Shown here: piece by piece, positions 40,201 through 50,363 of the stretch | Layout of the letters: every line of letters starts with the position of its first letter | Numbering within the stretch: position 1 is the first letter of the stretch | Assembly: GCA_040285745.1 (NCBI GenBank) | Contig: JAUFOR010000008.1 | Coordinates: 2,106,505-2,170,504 of the forward strand | Reading direction: 5' to 3' | Source of the DNA: Barthelona sp. PCE | Lineage: Eukaryota > Metamonada: BaSk clade | DNA: 64,000 bases | Translations under genes and position numbers: made by a program | Notes under the pieces: model-generated | Databases searched by the model: none | Told to the model about the DNA's origin: nothing | Seen by the model: only the letters and a program-made list of their open reading frames with translations

Positions 40201-41961
40201 AGTTGTATCAATACATTTATCACTGAAAAATACTGAACCACTATTTAAAAAATGGATAAAGCGAGTCATAGCTGACCAAATTCCCTTGTAGAAATGTTTT
40301 TCAAAAAAACCTATATCCAATGAGTTAGTAATACGTGGGTCTTTAAATATGGAACCATAAAATAATAAATGTACTTCACTGCCCACAATGTCCTTTAAAT
40401 CCCAATAATCTTCAAAATATATCAGCAATTTTAAACATTGGCAGAAAAATTCAAGTTCTCTGTTTTTCATTCTTGAAGAAAGAGACTCTATCAAAAACTG
40501 CTGCTGCTGTTGTGGCAGTTTTTGAATGGCTTTTTTAACGTTCTGAATATCATTTTCACTATGATTTCCTCTATGTAATACTACAATTTCTCTCCATAAG
40601 TCCGAATACCAGTGTGACATAGTGATTTTCATAAAATATGATATATGCATCTGTTCATCGTAATCAATGCCTGAATTCATTTCTTGCAGTGTAATACATC
40701 GAATATTCTTGGCAACACAAGCTTCAATGTCATTTTCAATTATATTTGTCCCAAATCTGTGCTTGGGAAAGAACATTATACTTTCAACGGCTTTATACGG
40801 CTTGAATCGAAGAAAAAAATATCTTAAGGAAAAGAAATCATCACCAATTCGGGGTTTAAATACATTATCATACTCTAAATTAGTCTCAATCTTGTTTAAG
40901 TGATAGTAATTGAAAAAATCTTTAAAAATTAAAAAGGTAACACTGATCTGTTGAATACAATCATGGTGACATTTTTTCCACTGACATGCAAAGATTAAAG
41001 AAAACAATTTAAACAGTTGTAAAAACTGAAAACGAAAATATTCGAGAAAGCAATTCATGTTTAGTATTTGTATAATAAAATACAATACTTCAATTGAAAC
41101 TTGTGGATCTTCCGTTTCTTCAAAAAACTGCTTTAACGAGTTATTATCAACATGTTCGCTCCATTGTGTATCATGAAGTGTCATCATATGCACATAATCG
41201 GAGCTGGTCATTTCTTCATGATATTTCCCTTCTTGCTCAAAGATTAAATGATCAATAAAACCATTTCTATCCAGATTACTTGGAACATTTCGAATAACAT
41301 TCAAAAAACAATCATCTAACAGATAAATTGCATTTAATGCCTTAATATTCTTATACAGTACATCCAATACACTTGTATCAGCATGCAGCAACCAAAAATA
41401 TCGAAAACAGAAAAAAAAATCACTCATGTTATTTGAATTCCAATAATGCAAATATGCACCATCAAAACATGTTATTGAAAATTCTGACATCATTGTTGAA
41501 ACGAATTTTCTGCACCAAAAAATCATTTTAGGAGGCAAACATGGTGGAACAAAACACATTGCAACTATTTCATCAACAAATAGTATTGTATCAGCAGTAA
41601 AATTTAGATTAAAATCAAAAAGCTGCAAATCAGCTCCTGCAACCCATTTCTCCTCAAAATTATCATTTTTTCGTGGATGAATGTACAAAAAAACCCTTAA
41701 ATCCAGATCATGCATCTGATTGCTATTAAAATTAAATGTATGATATATTCTATCACCAGATCGATCAAATCCCTTCTCAAAGAACATTAAAAACTTGTTT
41801 TTTTCATGAAATTCGCATGTGTCAAACTCAATTGTGCGTTGATTATTGATACCCATTTCCTGCAAACGTTTTGCAACATCTTTGTTCAGTTGCTCAAAAA
41901 ATATCCCCTTATTCCGCATCTCATCGTGCTTTGACGTTGGTTCTGATATTGATGATGACAT
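37294..41961 (-). CDS. giant polytopic membrane protein, 1555 aa, TRP-like layout
   Basis: The first about 1000 residues are cytosolic and helical; around 890-940 a repeat-like stretch (NDKGRFPLSILLDKACYFELIDLLHHF region) resembles degenerate ankyrin or solenoid repeats. Residues about 1020-1400 contain ten or eleven hydrophobic helices, followed by a 150-residue cytosolic tail. A long helical N-terminal solenoid before a membrane bundle is the layout of TRP-like channels and of several protist membrane proteins; no pore or gating motif was identified. AT-rich coding, codon use Phe/Ser/Lys-heavy. Probably lineage-specific. Confidence 0.65.
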   Translation of the reverse strand: MSSSISEPTSKHDEMRNKGIFFEQLNKDVAKRLQEMGINNQRTIEFDTCEFHEKNKFLMFFEKGFDRSGDRIYHTFNFNSNQMHDLDLRVFLYIHPRKNDNFEEKWVAGADLQLFDFNLNFTADTILFVDEIVAMCFVPPCLPPKMIFWCRKFVSTMMSEFSITCFDGAYLHYWNSNNMSDFFFCFRYFWLLHADTSVLDVLYKNIKALNAIYLLDDCFLNVIRNVPSNLDRNGFIDHLIFEQEGKYHEEMTSSDYVHMMTLHDTQWSEHVDNNSLKQFFEETEDPQVSIEVLYFIIQILNMNCFLEYFRFQFLQLFKLFSLIFACQWKKCHHDCIQQISVTFLIFKDFFNYYHLNKIETNLEYDNVFKPRIGDDFFSLRYFFLRFKPYKAVESIMFFPKHRFGTNIIENDIEACVAKNIRCITLQEMNSGIDYDEQMHISYFMKITMSHWYSDLWREIVVLHRGNHSENDIQNVKKAIQKLPQQQQQFLIESLSSRMKNRELEFFCQCLKLLIYFEDYWDLKDIVGSEVHLLFYGSIFKDPRITNSLDIGFFEKHFYKGIWSAMTRFIHFLNSGSVFFSDKCIDTTKFSEEMIEDLRIAFKENIQKNPILSVRFFLCCLFQHKENLKSYMEPKMLGWAGDFHSLNSLNFGLFDFINGENVRFIPEDFLYSKKPLSEEKLKDYLNRVAKSSIGAYNFSSISLQVMESPNADADIPKVCSPTLIDLLVLALNRNYTTFYKIAHRFSTDFTFYTEKRGVERKIYFPFSLFCQLSNDFKKMFCLVHLSVYDESPVLRSVYDSLTIGGANFKCNEVKLHSFSHEVVDAINIFSIIEEHTYLHVVMENPRLINHYLPFCEKHRVFQDLLDRKNDKGRFPLSILLDKACYFELIDLLHHFTEDFVRSLTALERASVFSAFKNAGKIKELHEKLTELKCLSLFELSLGKGATFVCVGDCEDDMLSLSKLRTLHNSVVTHVVDTEKSKFVYCNNSAFVRYSTEEIDNFESSSYLPPKNISCRLFVAFILFFTFVFTFIFDRLYFISSGYSSFSDFLSSFSEEDSNLFESITQEFDAVFDNNWSIFSAVSCIVAFVLICLSDFVERSLTSCASVERTTFWKSMIQYGLILITVISEVIFILKCTSVSFFSYLFLTLLFFLCYSKAFEMINGAISKKMTEKYSIGRINCVVSSLFVIFALVFSLILKLRFNWGTCICVCIVFIIFILTSVFSKISTIFLNSSILLTWLICAVSLLCGHFKVEFSGMALLLTFVPSIFFGAMEATREVFVNRVSEYFERPQFRYMGIFSGIFVTIGLFFNVSELSYFVWLILAIVIFLLAISYAKSMKKDFLSIAKSLKTKETEFLHCNLDGEYACVKLCNHTHVFVPEERKDAFNVVEVKEGKYKRSVGFYLALLKLFGFKRKGLLTLDCKPVSVIFDEESTEDEKYDVYGVDSLFFLVDKHFGNNGGDKTVELFFLMYVNKYDEHATRFKELLLLALNRGTVHNINMHECDLDGLKPNEFFTLLCSYKSDYEVILRLCIIDEHYSAQKFYNAYNKLRTESIFKS

Positions 41962-42244
41962 GCTTGTGTCAATAACAAAGAAAAGGAGAATATTACATTA
42001 AACAATCATTATACCAGCTTATTCACTTTAAAATGTTCCTGTATTCGCAACAAATCAACATTTTCAATATTTATGAGTTGAATTCACAACAAACTTTTTT
42101 TCTTCACTCTAAGCACAAAAAGTACATTTTTACAATATTTCATCACTTTATCAACCATAATGCACTTTACACAGGGATATATGCTGATAATAAGAAATCG
42201 GTATGAAAAATTTCCATATAGAACCATAAAATGCTCTAAAAAAG

Positions 42245-44092
42245 TTATGAAAAGTTGAATCTCTTCAGCTCACGATTAATATGCTCGTTGCCCTTGTTCA
42301 TGGTATTCAGCGTTGACTCCATGCGTTCATTAAAATCATTACAACAGTTCTGCACATCAACACTAACTTCTGACTGTATGGCTCCGACAACCGTAACAAG
42401 TGAGTCCGACATCTTTTCGAGGGCGCTTGAAACATTCTTCATGAAAGCTGCCTGTGTATCAACGAGCTCTTCGACCCTCTGGGAAAGCAACTCCACCCTC
42501 TCATGCACGGATAACTGTTCTTGTTTGTTGAACAAATCATCAATCTCCACATTCTTCTTCTTTTTAACCGATCTATCATCACTCCGCGATTTTGCTGCAA
42601 CTACAGGCTTGGGTTTGGGTTTGGACATGCTGATAATAGCATCATCGGTTTTGATTCGTGTATAATGTGGTGTTGGCACGTACTGAGCACTTGAAATAGC
42701 AGACGGTGATATGAAACGGAAAGAGCTGAAGTTGACTGAGTCAAAGCAGAATTGCAAAAAAAATGATAGTCTCATGTACTTAATTCTTCTCAAAAATTGC
42801 ACACTAACCGAATTCGTACGAACCAGCGCTCCAAACACAAAGAAATCAGGTAAACTCTTCTTGGATGGAATGTAAGTGTTATGTAACGGAACAAATGGCT
42901 CAAGAATGTAGTTCGGGTAATCATATTCGAACATTCCATTGCAAATCAAATGCACAACAGTGTTGACATCATGCGAAAGAGAAACTTTCAACAGTCTTGC
43001 TGCTGTTTTGTTGATAAACTGTTCATTGTAGCTCCTTACATCCTTAACTGATTCCATCCCCAGCATCCTAGAAATGCCTTCGCATAACACATGTTTAGCT
43101 TGCCTGTTGAATACGGGGAAGAATTTCTGTTTCCCAAAAAGACAAATTAGAATGTGCACGAATCGGTCAACCTGCCGCATTTCCATGAGCTCGTCGTATC
43201 CTGGTGCGTTCTCAATCTCAGCAATCAATCTGCCTTGCTCAATCTCAGCTTGAAACACGGTGACTTCTTTTCTCATCGGTTTACCTTCTTTCTGAACCAC
43301 TGTATCACGCTTCTTTTTTGAGGAAGCACTTGGATCATCCAACATTCGACCCTCACTTGAAAAGTAGGAATCAAAAATTCTCTTACAATCAAAAAACGAA
43401 TCCCTAAATATATCCATATATAATATGTCAAAAACAGAATGATCACCCTGCATATTCAGCAGATTAAGACAGACAAATACGAATGAAGCACCCAAGGTGT
43501 CAATCACTAAAGTTGGTTCGGATGATTTAAACAGATGTGGAAATTGACGTAATAAGCACAGCATACAAATATGTTCTGCTGGAACGAGAGCATTTTCTTC
43601 ATCACAACGTTCCAATACATTCCTGAACAGGACTGCCGTGGGTTTAAAACCTAACAACTTTTGGGGATTAGAAGACCTAAAAATAAACTGGGATATCAAC
43701 TTACGTGCCAGTTCGTCCAAATTAACCCTTCTTTGCAGCAAAACGTAACTATCTTCACTGCGAATGCCATCGAAGCTCATAGCGACCGATCTAAAATTCA
43801 ATATTGCTTGAGGGAGCATAGGAATGTTGTTTACCAAAAAAAACTCAGATGTTATATTCAAAACTGATTCAGCAACCACTGTGGGACGCTTAAACTGAAA
43901 CAAAATCCCAAAAAAACGCTGTACAAAGGCATTTGTATGCTTAAGAATTAAAACAAGCTCTGCTTTGTTAACAATAACAATATCAGGCTCCATATATATA
44001 TGATCATCCATATGACTAAGTAAAACCCCTGAAAATCCAATGATACAACAACAGCTGTTGAAAGAGGAGGAAAAAAGAACCTGTGAAATCAT
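42245..44092 (-). CDS. hypothetical coiled-coil-tailed protein
   Basis: 615 residues from ATG 44092; the internal ATG at 44011 (MDDHIYMEP) removes a 27-residue hydrophobic, Cys-rich leader and may be the true start. The N-terminal 300 residues are helical; a basic linker (KKKRDTVV) and a charged region precede a conserved-looking globular part; the last 110 residues are a coiled coil rich in Glu, Asn and Met (LSQRVEELVDTQAAFMKN). No family recognised. Same strand as the giant membrane protein downstream. Confidence 0.6.
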   Translation of the reverse strand: MISQVLFSSSFNSCCCIIGFSGVLLSHMDDHIYMEPDIVIVNKAELVLILKHTNAFVQRFFGILFQFKRPTVVAESVLNITSEFFLVNNIPMLPQAILNFRSVAMSFDGIRSEDSYVLLQRRVNLDELARKLISQFIFRSSNPQKLLGFKPTAVLFRNVLERCDEENALVPAEHICMLCLLRQFPHLFKSSEPTLVIDTLGASFVFVCLNLLNMQGDHSVFDILYMDIFRDSFFDCKRIFDSYFSSEGRMLDDPSASSKKKRDTVVQKEGKPMRKEVTVFQAEIEQGRLIAEIENAPGYDELMEMRQVDRFVHILICLFGKQKFFPVFNRQAKHVLCEGISRMLGMESVKDVRSYNEQFINKTAARLLKVSLSHDVNTVVHLICNGMFEYDYPNYILEPFVPLHNTYIPSKKSLPDFFVFGALVRTNSVSVQFLRRIKYMRLSFFLQFCFDSVNFSSFRFISPSAISSAQYVPTPHYTRIKTDDAIISMSKPKPKPVVAAKSRSDDRSVKKKKNVEIDDLFNKQEQLSVHERVELLSQRVEELVDTQAAFMKNVSSALEKMSDSLVTVVGAIQSEVSVDVQNCCNDFNERMESTLNTMNKGNEHINRELKRFNFS

Positions 44093-44140
44093 TGAATTAA
44101 CCTTGCAAAATGTTTATTCCAACACCAATTTTATTCTTCA

Positions 44141-46240
44141 CTATGTTTGAATAAACATGCTGTACTCATCTATGGATGCCTCAGCAAGGAACGATGGAAG
44201 GTGGAACGTTTCCACTGTGGGATTCATCGATTCCGGGTCTTCCTCAATATTGAAAGTTTTCACCACCATTGACTTGGTTTCTTCTTCGTACAATATATCT
44301 TGAACAATGTTATTGGGTAAATTTGGATCGTTGTTTTGCTTCATATCATGAGAATAAGGCAAATTATTGTTCGTAAAAAAACGCGTTGTAAGTACACCGT
44401 TATCAACAGATGCTTTAACTACACCGTTACAAACATGTATATACGAATCTCCCAGGAAATCTCGGAAAAAGTTGCCTTCCTCCGTTTCATCATATATATA
44501 ATACTGATAAAGGAGAACAGGTTCTAAGAAGCTTCCTGTTGACCAATCAAGACAATTCAAATGCTCAGATTCAAATTCTTGATCGTGTTTCTGTATAAGA
44601 AATAGCTGATGATCAGGTGTTTCAGCCAATGGACGAGGGTTAAGGTAAACATCACATGAATATTCATGTTCAAAAACAATGTGCTTTTGAACATCCACGT
44701 CATACCCGCTGACATTGAACCGAAAAAAATGGACTGCTTCATCACATACAATGCACGCTGAATTATCAATATGTGAACCATAAACCCCTCTGATTCTAAT
44801 ATTAAGGGGAAGCTCCAAAATCATCTTACTTCCCAAATACAACAAGCATGTGTCTTCATAATAGCCAGCATTGACTGGTAACCCAAGAATGAAGCCAAAG
44901 ATTTCAGACCCGCAATGCGGTAAAATAATTGTGGTGTGATTGGATCCTGAACCTTTCCAGTGTATTTTGGCACATGTAATACCTGTTTCACTGCGTTGCT
45001 GAGCCATTACATAGAAATCAACTGAATCATCAAATTTTATGTTGAAATTTCCTTGATGCTTATTCACATTCTTCAGCACAATAAGCCTCCTTTCTTTGAA
45101 ACAAAAGTAACTCCTTCTCACAAGATCATCATACACTTCCGCTATTCCATCAAAAAAAATTCCTGTTGGATTAAGACTTTTTAAATGCACAACCTCATTA
45201 CCAACCTCACTGAATTTGATTGGGCCATAACGTCTTCTTCTATTCGCACCAAATAAAACACAACCTTCATCATGAAAGTAACTATCGTTCAAGTCTATAT
45301 GCTTAAAATTATCACAAAGTACATTCTTAAGATTCATTTCACCTCTTGCTATCTTAAAGTCACCGCTTACGATATGAATCATTGTAAAACTTGACCCAAT
45401 AAGTAACATTGACAAAACATCTTGAGTGAGCGTCAACAATGAAAAATTTTAGTTTCTGTTAATACACAATCCTTTAAGCTGTGGAAACCTTTCTGTTAAG
45501 TTAACGCGGTTCCTCTGAGTATCAAGTATCATTAGCTCATCAATTTCTTGATCGCGAAACCGGACTGAACAAATACAATCCGAGTTGTAACACCCGAAGT
45601 ATTTTGAATCAATACCATGCAACTGCTCAATATCAGGTTCATGTACCTCGTCCATGTCATCTGCAGAAAAATTGTAATGCCAAATGGATTTATCTTGGCT
45701 TTTCTTTAACATAATGTAGTTTGAAAAATTCACTTCAATTGAGCTGTACTCTCCAATACATCTATGTTCCTCTGTTAGCACATTTAATATGTAGCACTTA
45801 TGAAAAAATTGCCTGTTGTTAGCGGATTCCCCAATTGTGAACAGTAGGTGTTTTTCATCAATGGGAATTATTCTGCCTAATAGCCTCCTAAAGCTGTTCA
45901 TCTCAAATGGGAAGGATATTCTTCTGCTTGTATGTTCAGCACTCATGACATCATTAAATAATAAGATATCAAGATGGGTTAAACTACGATTATCATCACA
46001 AAGCTCTTTAATTATCATATAAAATTCTCCAGCTTTTAATTTGGATGTGTACTTGAGATGCTTATATGTGTCCTCCACATACCCAACGAATTCATTGCCT
46101 TCAATACCACTTTCAATGAGATTGGTGATACTTGTTCCTCTAGAACTTAACAATCTTAGACCCTGGCCCTCAAATATCATCTGCCCCTCGGGATATGCCC
46201 TGATGATAAGGTCGTCCTCGAACTTTCGAACCCTAGGCAT
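44141..46240 (-). pseudogene. propeller-family paralogue with one in-frame stop
   Basis: A 700-codon frame aligned throughout with the intact copy at 51094-53205, starting with the family signature MPRVRKFEDDL...YPEGQ and ending NPTVETFHLPSFLAEAS. It is interrupted by a single TAA shortly after residue 263, at the place where the paralogue has TCA (Ser); reading continues in the same frame on both sides. This is either a recently inactivated gene, a readthrough gene, or a base-calling error. The N-terminal part (45449-46240, 263 codons) could still be translated alone. Function unknown. Confidence 0.75.
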
Positions 46241-46305
46241 ATGGATGTGGTGAGAATTCCGGAAACAATGAACAAATTTTCATAACCTCTTTCAGCTCGA
46301 AATTT

Positions 46306-47208
46306 ATGAGCAGAAATGCATCAAAAGCACGAAAAATCGCGGATATAGCCCGGGAGGCGCCCAATTGCGCTTCAAAATGCACGTTCAAACACGTTCATAT
46401 CTTGCTCTCCCCGTCTGACGGCGGTGCGTGGAAAGTTACCCTACACTCGAGCACAGGGGGCACGTTCATCGACACACAGCTCGACAACGACGTGTCATCA
46501 CTCATCAACGAAACAAATCCTGAAAAGGTCTTGATGTCGTGCGGTGACACGTACTGAGCCATCGGTATCGTCAACAATAGCAGCAGAGATAGATTGTACG
46601 AGACGCACTTTGTTACTTTCACATACAACGATGATGGTATTGAAATTCTGAACCGTGTTGTTGTTCCGGAAGTTTGCACTCACATGTGCGTGTATGACAG
46701 GAATCTGGGCATCATCGGTGCTAACCAAAACGTCATAACCACTTACTTAGTACTTAACGACGGATCGCTCGTGAACAGAACCGAGCATCATCTTCCGTTT
46801 CCGATAACAAGTTTTTACCTTTGCCTCCACAACTGGGTGATCGCCACCAAGCATCTGCATCTGAATGAGTCTATTATCGGCCTTTACAATATAGATTCTG
46901 GAGAGCATACGACTCTTCCGTATATTGTGACTGAGCTGGACATTTCGATCTCAGCGAGCAACAGCTATTCGTTTGATGCCTGTAACATGGCAATGCGCGA
47001 TGAGATTGTGTTTGTGACGCTTTCGTTTCCAAACAAGGAGATGTACACAATGAGCACTGCCAGTGCTAACCAAAAGTACGAGACAACGGATGAATTGAGG
47101 ATGAATTCCATTTCCAGTGAGGATTACCAAACGCTAACAGTCGCTGATATAATTGAACCCAGTGCACCTTCATTTGGAGGAAGCGTTTCTGTGTGCGTTG
47201 ATCTGTAA
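46306..47208 (+). pseudogene. broken beta-strand-rich (propeller-like) gene
   Basis: Plus-strand frame of about 300 codons with an in-frame TGA at 46555-46557 (after residue 83), where a Trp codon would fit; translation on both sides is similar in character (short beta strands, polar loops). It ends at TAA 47206-47208, after which another frame with similar character opens. The sequence is noticeably richer in G+C than the surrounding AT-rich paralogues, suggesting a different history. Opposite in strand to the paralogue family; no direct sequence similarity was established. Confidence 0.5.
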
Positions 47209-47254
47209 GAAGCAAAAACAACCAGAAAAGTCATTGCCCTCAATAGCTGCAACA

Positions 47255-47782
47255 ATGCATGCGGCTGCGAACCGGAAGATGGGGGAAGGTGATGGGAAGG
47301 TGCTTACCAGAGATGGCAGCTTTGAATTGATGTCCAATGACGGAAAATTGATCTTAGTTAATGATGTCACAGGAGAGAGTTTTTCAACATTAGAAGCTTA
47401 TGAACAAGATGCTGCATATTTGATGAGGGTAAATGAACATTATATGGTTATTTGTGCTAGTGGTTCATTTTTAAATATTGATGATATCACAGCTGTTTGT
47501 ATATATCAAATTGAAAACGGTGATTGCACAAAAGTTTGCTTGAAATATTTTGGCAGCAAGACAATTTCTGCAGAATTAAAGCACACCAACAGTTTGTTTT
47601 TGGACTTTGAAGACAAAGAAGTATGTGCAAACATAACCATGCAGGGTTTAACGGATTTGGAGTATTCTCATAAGGATATTGATAGTTGCTCTTGTATGGA
47701 TATTGTCAGTTTTAAACCCTTATTATCGCTCATTGTAGTATTTTTAGTATTTTTTATTTATCAAGCAATAAAAAAATTATGA
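47255..47782 (+). CDS. small protein with C-terminal membrane anchor, possibly the end of the broken gene
   Basis: 175 residues from ATG 47255. Beta-strand-rich body (GSFELMSNDGKLILVNDV, YMVICASGSFLN) and a strongly hydrophobic C-terminal segment (LLSLIVVFLVFFIYQAI) ending in KKL, a tail-anchor topology. The frame overlaps the end of the preceding broken frame with a +1 shift, so it may be the 3' portion of one disrupted propeller gene; I found no phase-compatible intron to join them. Confidence 0.45.
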   Translation: MHAAANRKMGEGDGKVLTRDGSFELMSNDGKLILVNDVTGESFSTLEAYEQDAAYLMRVNEHYMVICASGSFLNIDDITAVCIYQIENGDCTKVCLKYFGSKTISAELKHTNSLFLDFEDKEVCANITMQGLTDLEYSHKDIDSCSCMDIVSFKPLLSLIVVFLVFFIYQAIKKL

Positions 47783-47961
47783 CACAGTAATTTGTTATTC
47801 CCATTCTTGTTTACTTTTACCAATTGTGCTTGCGGAAATATGTTGTTAGGTGTTACCTATGATTCAGAAGTAGAAATGAATTATGCTGGATTAACAAATT
47901 TTTTGTTTCATTATAACAAGTCTTCAAAAAAAGTGTCTTTTTTTATGCTAAGGTAATGGAG

Positions 47962-50148
47962 CTATTCATTATTTGTCTGTGAATGATAGTTGGGCATATG
48001 GTACTCAACAACGGAAGCCTCCGCCAGGAACGAAGGAAGGTGAAACCTTTCCACAGTGGGATTAGTTGATTCTGGATCTTCCTCAACGTTGTATGTTTTC
48101 AACACCATTGTCTTGGTTTCTTCTTCGTAAATAACTTCCTGAACAACGTTATTAGGCATATTTAAGCTGCGAATATCGTTGCCAATATTTGGTAAAATAG
48201 TATTTGTATAAAATCGCATTTCAATAACACCATTAACAATGGATACCTTATTAATACCTTGATCTACTTGAATGTACGAATCACCTATGAAATTAAAGAA
48301 ACAGTTACCTTCCAAGAATTCTTCATCCATTTCACCATCATCTGAATATTTATATATCAAAACGGGTTCCAAAAAATTTCCTGTTGACCAATCTAAACAA
48401 TGCAAATACTGTTCCTCACCATCATTATTGTATTTATATGTAACAAAGAGCTGGTGGTCAGCTGTATCTATTAATGGATGATGACAGTAGAATACATTCG
48501 AAACATCATCGCCATGATGAAAAGTGATGTGCTTTTGAACCTCAACATCATTATTATTGATCAACAATTGTAAAAAATGTGTTGAATTAGTACAACTAAC
48601 ACACATAGAACTTCCAGTGACTGAAGGCTTGCAATTATTTATGTACTCATTTAGAGGTAGCTCCAATACTTTTGTTTTACCAATATAACCTTGACAAACA
48701 TTTTCATTATACTCAATAAAAAATGGTAACCCAAGAACTAAGCTAACATAACTCAAAAAGCCATCATTTTCAAAAGGAGTTATTATTGGTTTTGATTCTG
48801 AACCTTCCCAGTGTATTTTAACTATTTCTGGAGCATCTGGTCTTGCATCACACTGTGCAATCATAAAGAAATGCTCTTCCTCAAATGGGTGCATCGATAG
48901 TTCTCTGTAATTCTTTTCGAACATTAAACTATCGTTAGTCATAACGCTTTTATGTGTGACGATTCTTTTTTCTTTGAAATAAAAGTAACACTGTCTTTTC
49001 ATAGTGCTGTCTGTAAAATGTGCTGTACCATCATACATAACTCTGTGAGGCCAAAAATTTTGCAATCGAATCACCTCGTTATTGACTTTTCTAAACTTTA
49101 TAGGACCAAAAACACCCGTTGCATTACAAGTTCCTAAAAACTGGCATTGTTCATTATGAAAAGAATTCGCCAAGTCAAGGTGTTTTATATTATCAAATTG
49201 AATATATTCACTGCATAAATCACCAGTTGACGACTTAAGCTCCCCGTTTTCAATATGAACAACAGTACAAATAGAGCTATTATAGAAAAGCGCAGAAAAT
49301 TCATCTTGTGTCAATGTGAACAAGGAAAAACAAGAACAGTAAGATATTTTCAACTCTAGTAACTGTGGGAATCTTTCCAATAGATCAACACGGTTTCGTT
49401 TACGGTCAAAAATGATCAATTCTTCAAATCCTCTGCCAAATAAGGCAAAACAAACACATTCAGCATTGTTACATCCTATACAGCTTTGATTATGGACACC
49501 TTCTAGCTGTACGATATCCGGCTCATGAGCCTCGTCCATATCATCTACGCAGAAATTGTAGTGAAATATTGAAAAATCATTTTCATAATTGCTCATCAAT
49601 ACATATTCAATGGAACAATTGCTGTTGGTGGAGTAATGGTAGTACTCTCCAAGGCACCTGTACTGTTCTGTTAGAATATTGAGAATGTAACAATGAGTCG
49701 ATTCTCCATTCTGGTGTTCTTCATCAACCTCTGCAATAGAAAAAAAAATGTGGTTCTCATCTAATGGAACAAATTCGCTCGATACATATTTATGTAAATT
49801 ATCCAAATCATCAAAAGGGAAACGAATCTTTCTGTTTGTGTGTTCATCACTGTTAATTTCGTTGAAATACAGGATTTCAAGATCAGTTAATCGATCATTT
49901 TCGCTAAAATGCTGTTCAACAATCATATATCCTGCTCCAGCTTTTCGCTTGTAATAATACTGAAGTGATTCACACGTTTCTTCAACATATCCACAAAATT
50001 CTTCCCCATCAACAGCATCAATGAGATTGTGTAAATGAGTGTCTTCTCTAGTTTTGACCATTCTAACACCCTGACCTTCAAAAATAATTTGCCCCTCGGG
50101 ATATGCCTTAATGATAAGGTCATCCTCGAATTTACGGATACGAGGCAT
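47962..50148 (-). CDS. propeller-family paralogue, 728 aa
   Basis: Starts MPRIRKFEDDL and ends with the shared NPTVERFHLPSFLAEAS motif. Family features: N-terminal AYPEGQ-IFEGQG block; DDMDEAHEPDIVQL near residue 205; CLDWSTGNFLEPV near 600; many short strands separated by polar turns, consistent with one or two beta-propellers, no signal peptide or membrane segment. This is the most divergent of the three copies. An apparently uninterrupted frame suggests it is functional. I recognise no described family. Confidence 0.7.
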   Translation of the reverse strand: MPRIRKFEDDLIIKAYPEGQIIFEGQGVRMVKTREDTHLHNLIDAVDGEEFCGYVEETCESLQYYYKRKAGAGYMIVEQHFSENDRLTDLEILYFNEINSDEHTNRKIRFPFDDLDNLHKYVSSEFVPLDENHIFFSIAEVDEEHQNGESTHCYILNILTEQYRCLGEYYHYSTNSNCSIEYVLMSNYENDFSIFHYNFCVDDMDEAHEPDIVQLEGVHNQSCIGCNNAECVCFALFGRGFEELIIFDRKRNRVDLLERFPQLLELKISYCSCFSLFTLTQDEFSALFYNSSICTVVHIENGELKSSTGDLCSEYIQFDNIKHLDLANSFHNEQCQFLGTCNATGVFGPIKFRKVNNEVIRLQNFWPHRVMYDGTAHFTDSTMKRQCYFYFKEKRIVTHKSVMTNDSLMFEKNYRELSMHPFEEEHFFMIAQCDARPDAPEIVKIHWEGSESKPIITPFENDGFLSYVSLVLGLPFFIEYNENVCQGYIGKTKVLELPLNEYINNCKPSVTGSSMCVSCTNSTHFLQLLINNNDVEVQKHITFHHGDDVSNVFYCHHPLIDTADHQLFVTYKYNNDGEEQYLHCLDWSTGNFLEPVLIYKYSDDGEMDEEFLEGNCFFNFIGDSYIQVDQGINKVSIVNGVIEMRFYTNTILPNIGNDIRSLNMPNNVVQEVIYEEETKTMVLKTYNVEEDPESTNPTVERFHLPSFLAEASVVEYHMPNYHSQTNNE

Positions 50149-50363
50149 ATAAAAGTAGTTTGCCGTGATGAAACAAGTGTAAAAAGAGATAGCAGTTTTG
50201 ATTACTTACACTGTGAAGATTTAAAGATTCAATTTTATTGTAAAGCTTGACCCCTGATCCTTTATGGACGATAGGGATCAATTATCATTAACTACTGCTC
50301 AGATAATAATGATTATTGAACTTCTTATTGCTATTTTAGGTATTTTATTTTTTAGAAAAATAA

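Noticed and set aside
42710-42830. Possible intron (GTTAGT...CAACTTCAG) in the 615-aa gene
   Set aside because: The 83-nt interval would shift the frame away from the well-behaved downstream frame; the unspliced frame is continuous.
47205-47246. Possible intron linking the broken 46306 gene to the downstream frame (GTAAGA...CAATAG)
   Set aside because: Exon phases do not match (2 nt before, 2 nt after), so it cannot restore the frame.
50240-50285. TGATCC...GGATCA inverted repeat as a structured RNA or terminator
   Set aside because: Six-base arms with a long loop; too weak to support a call.
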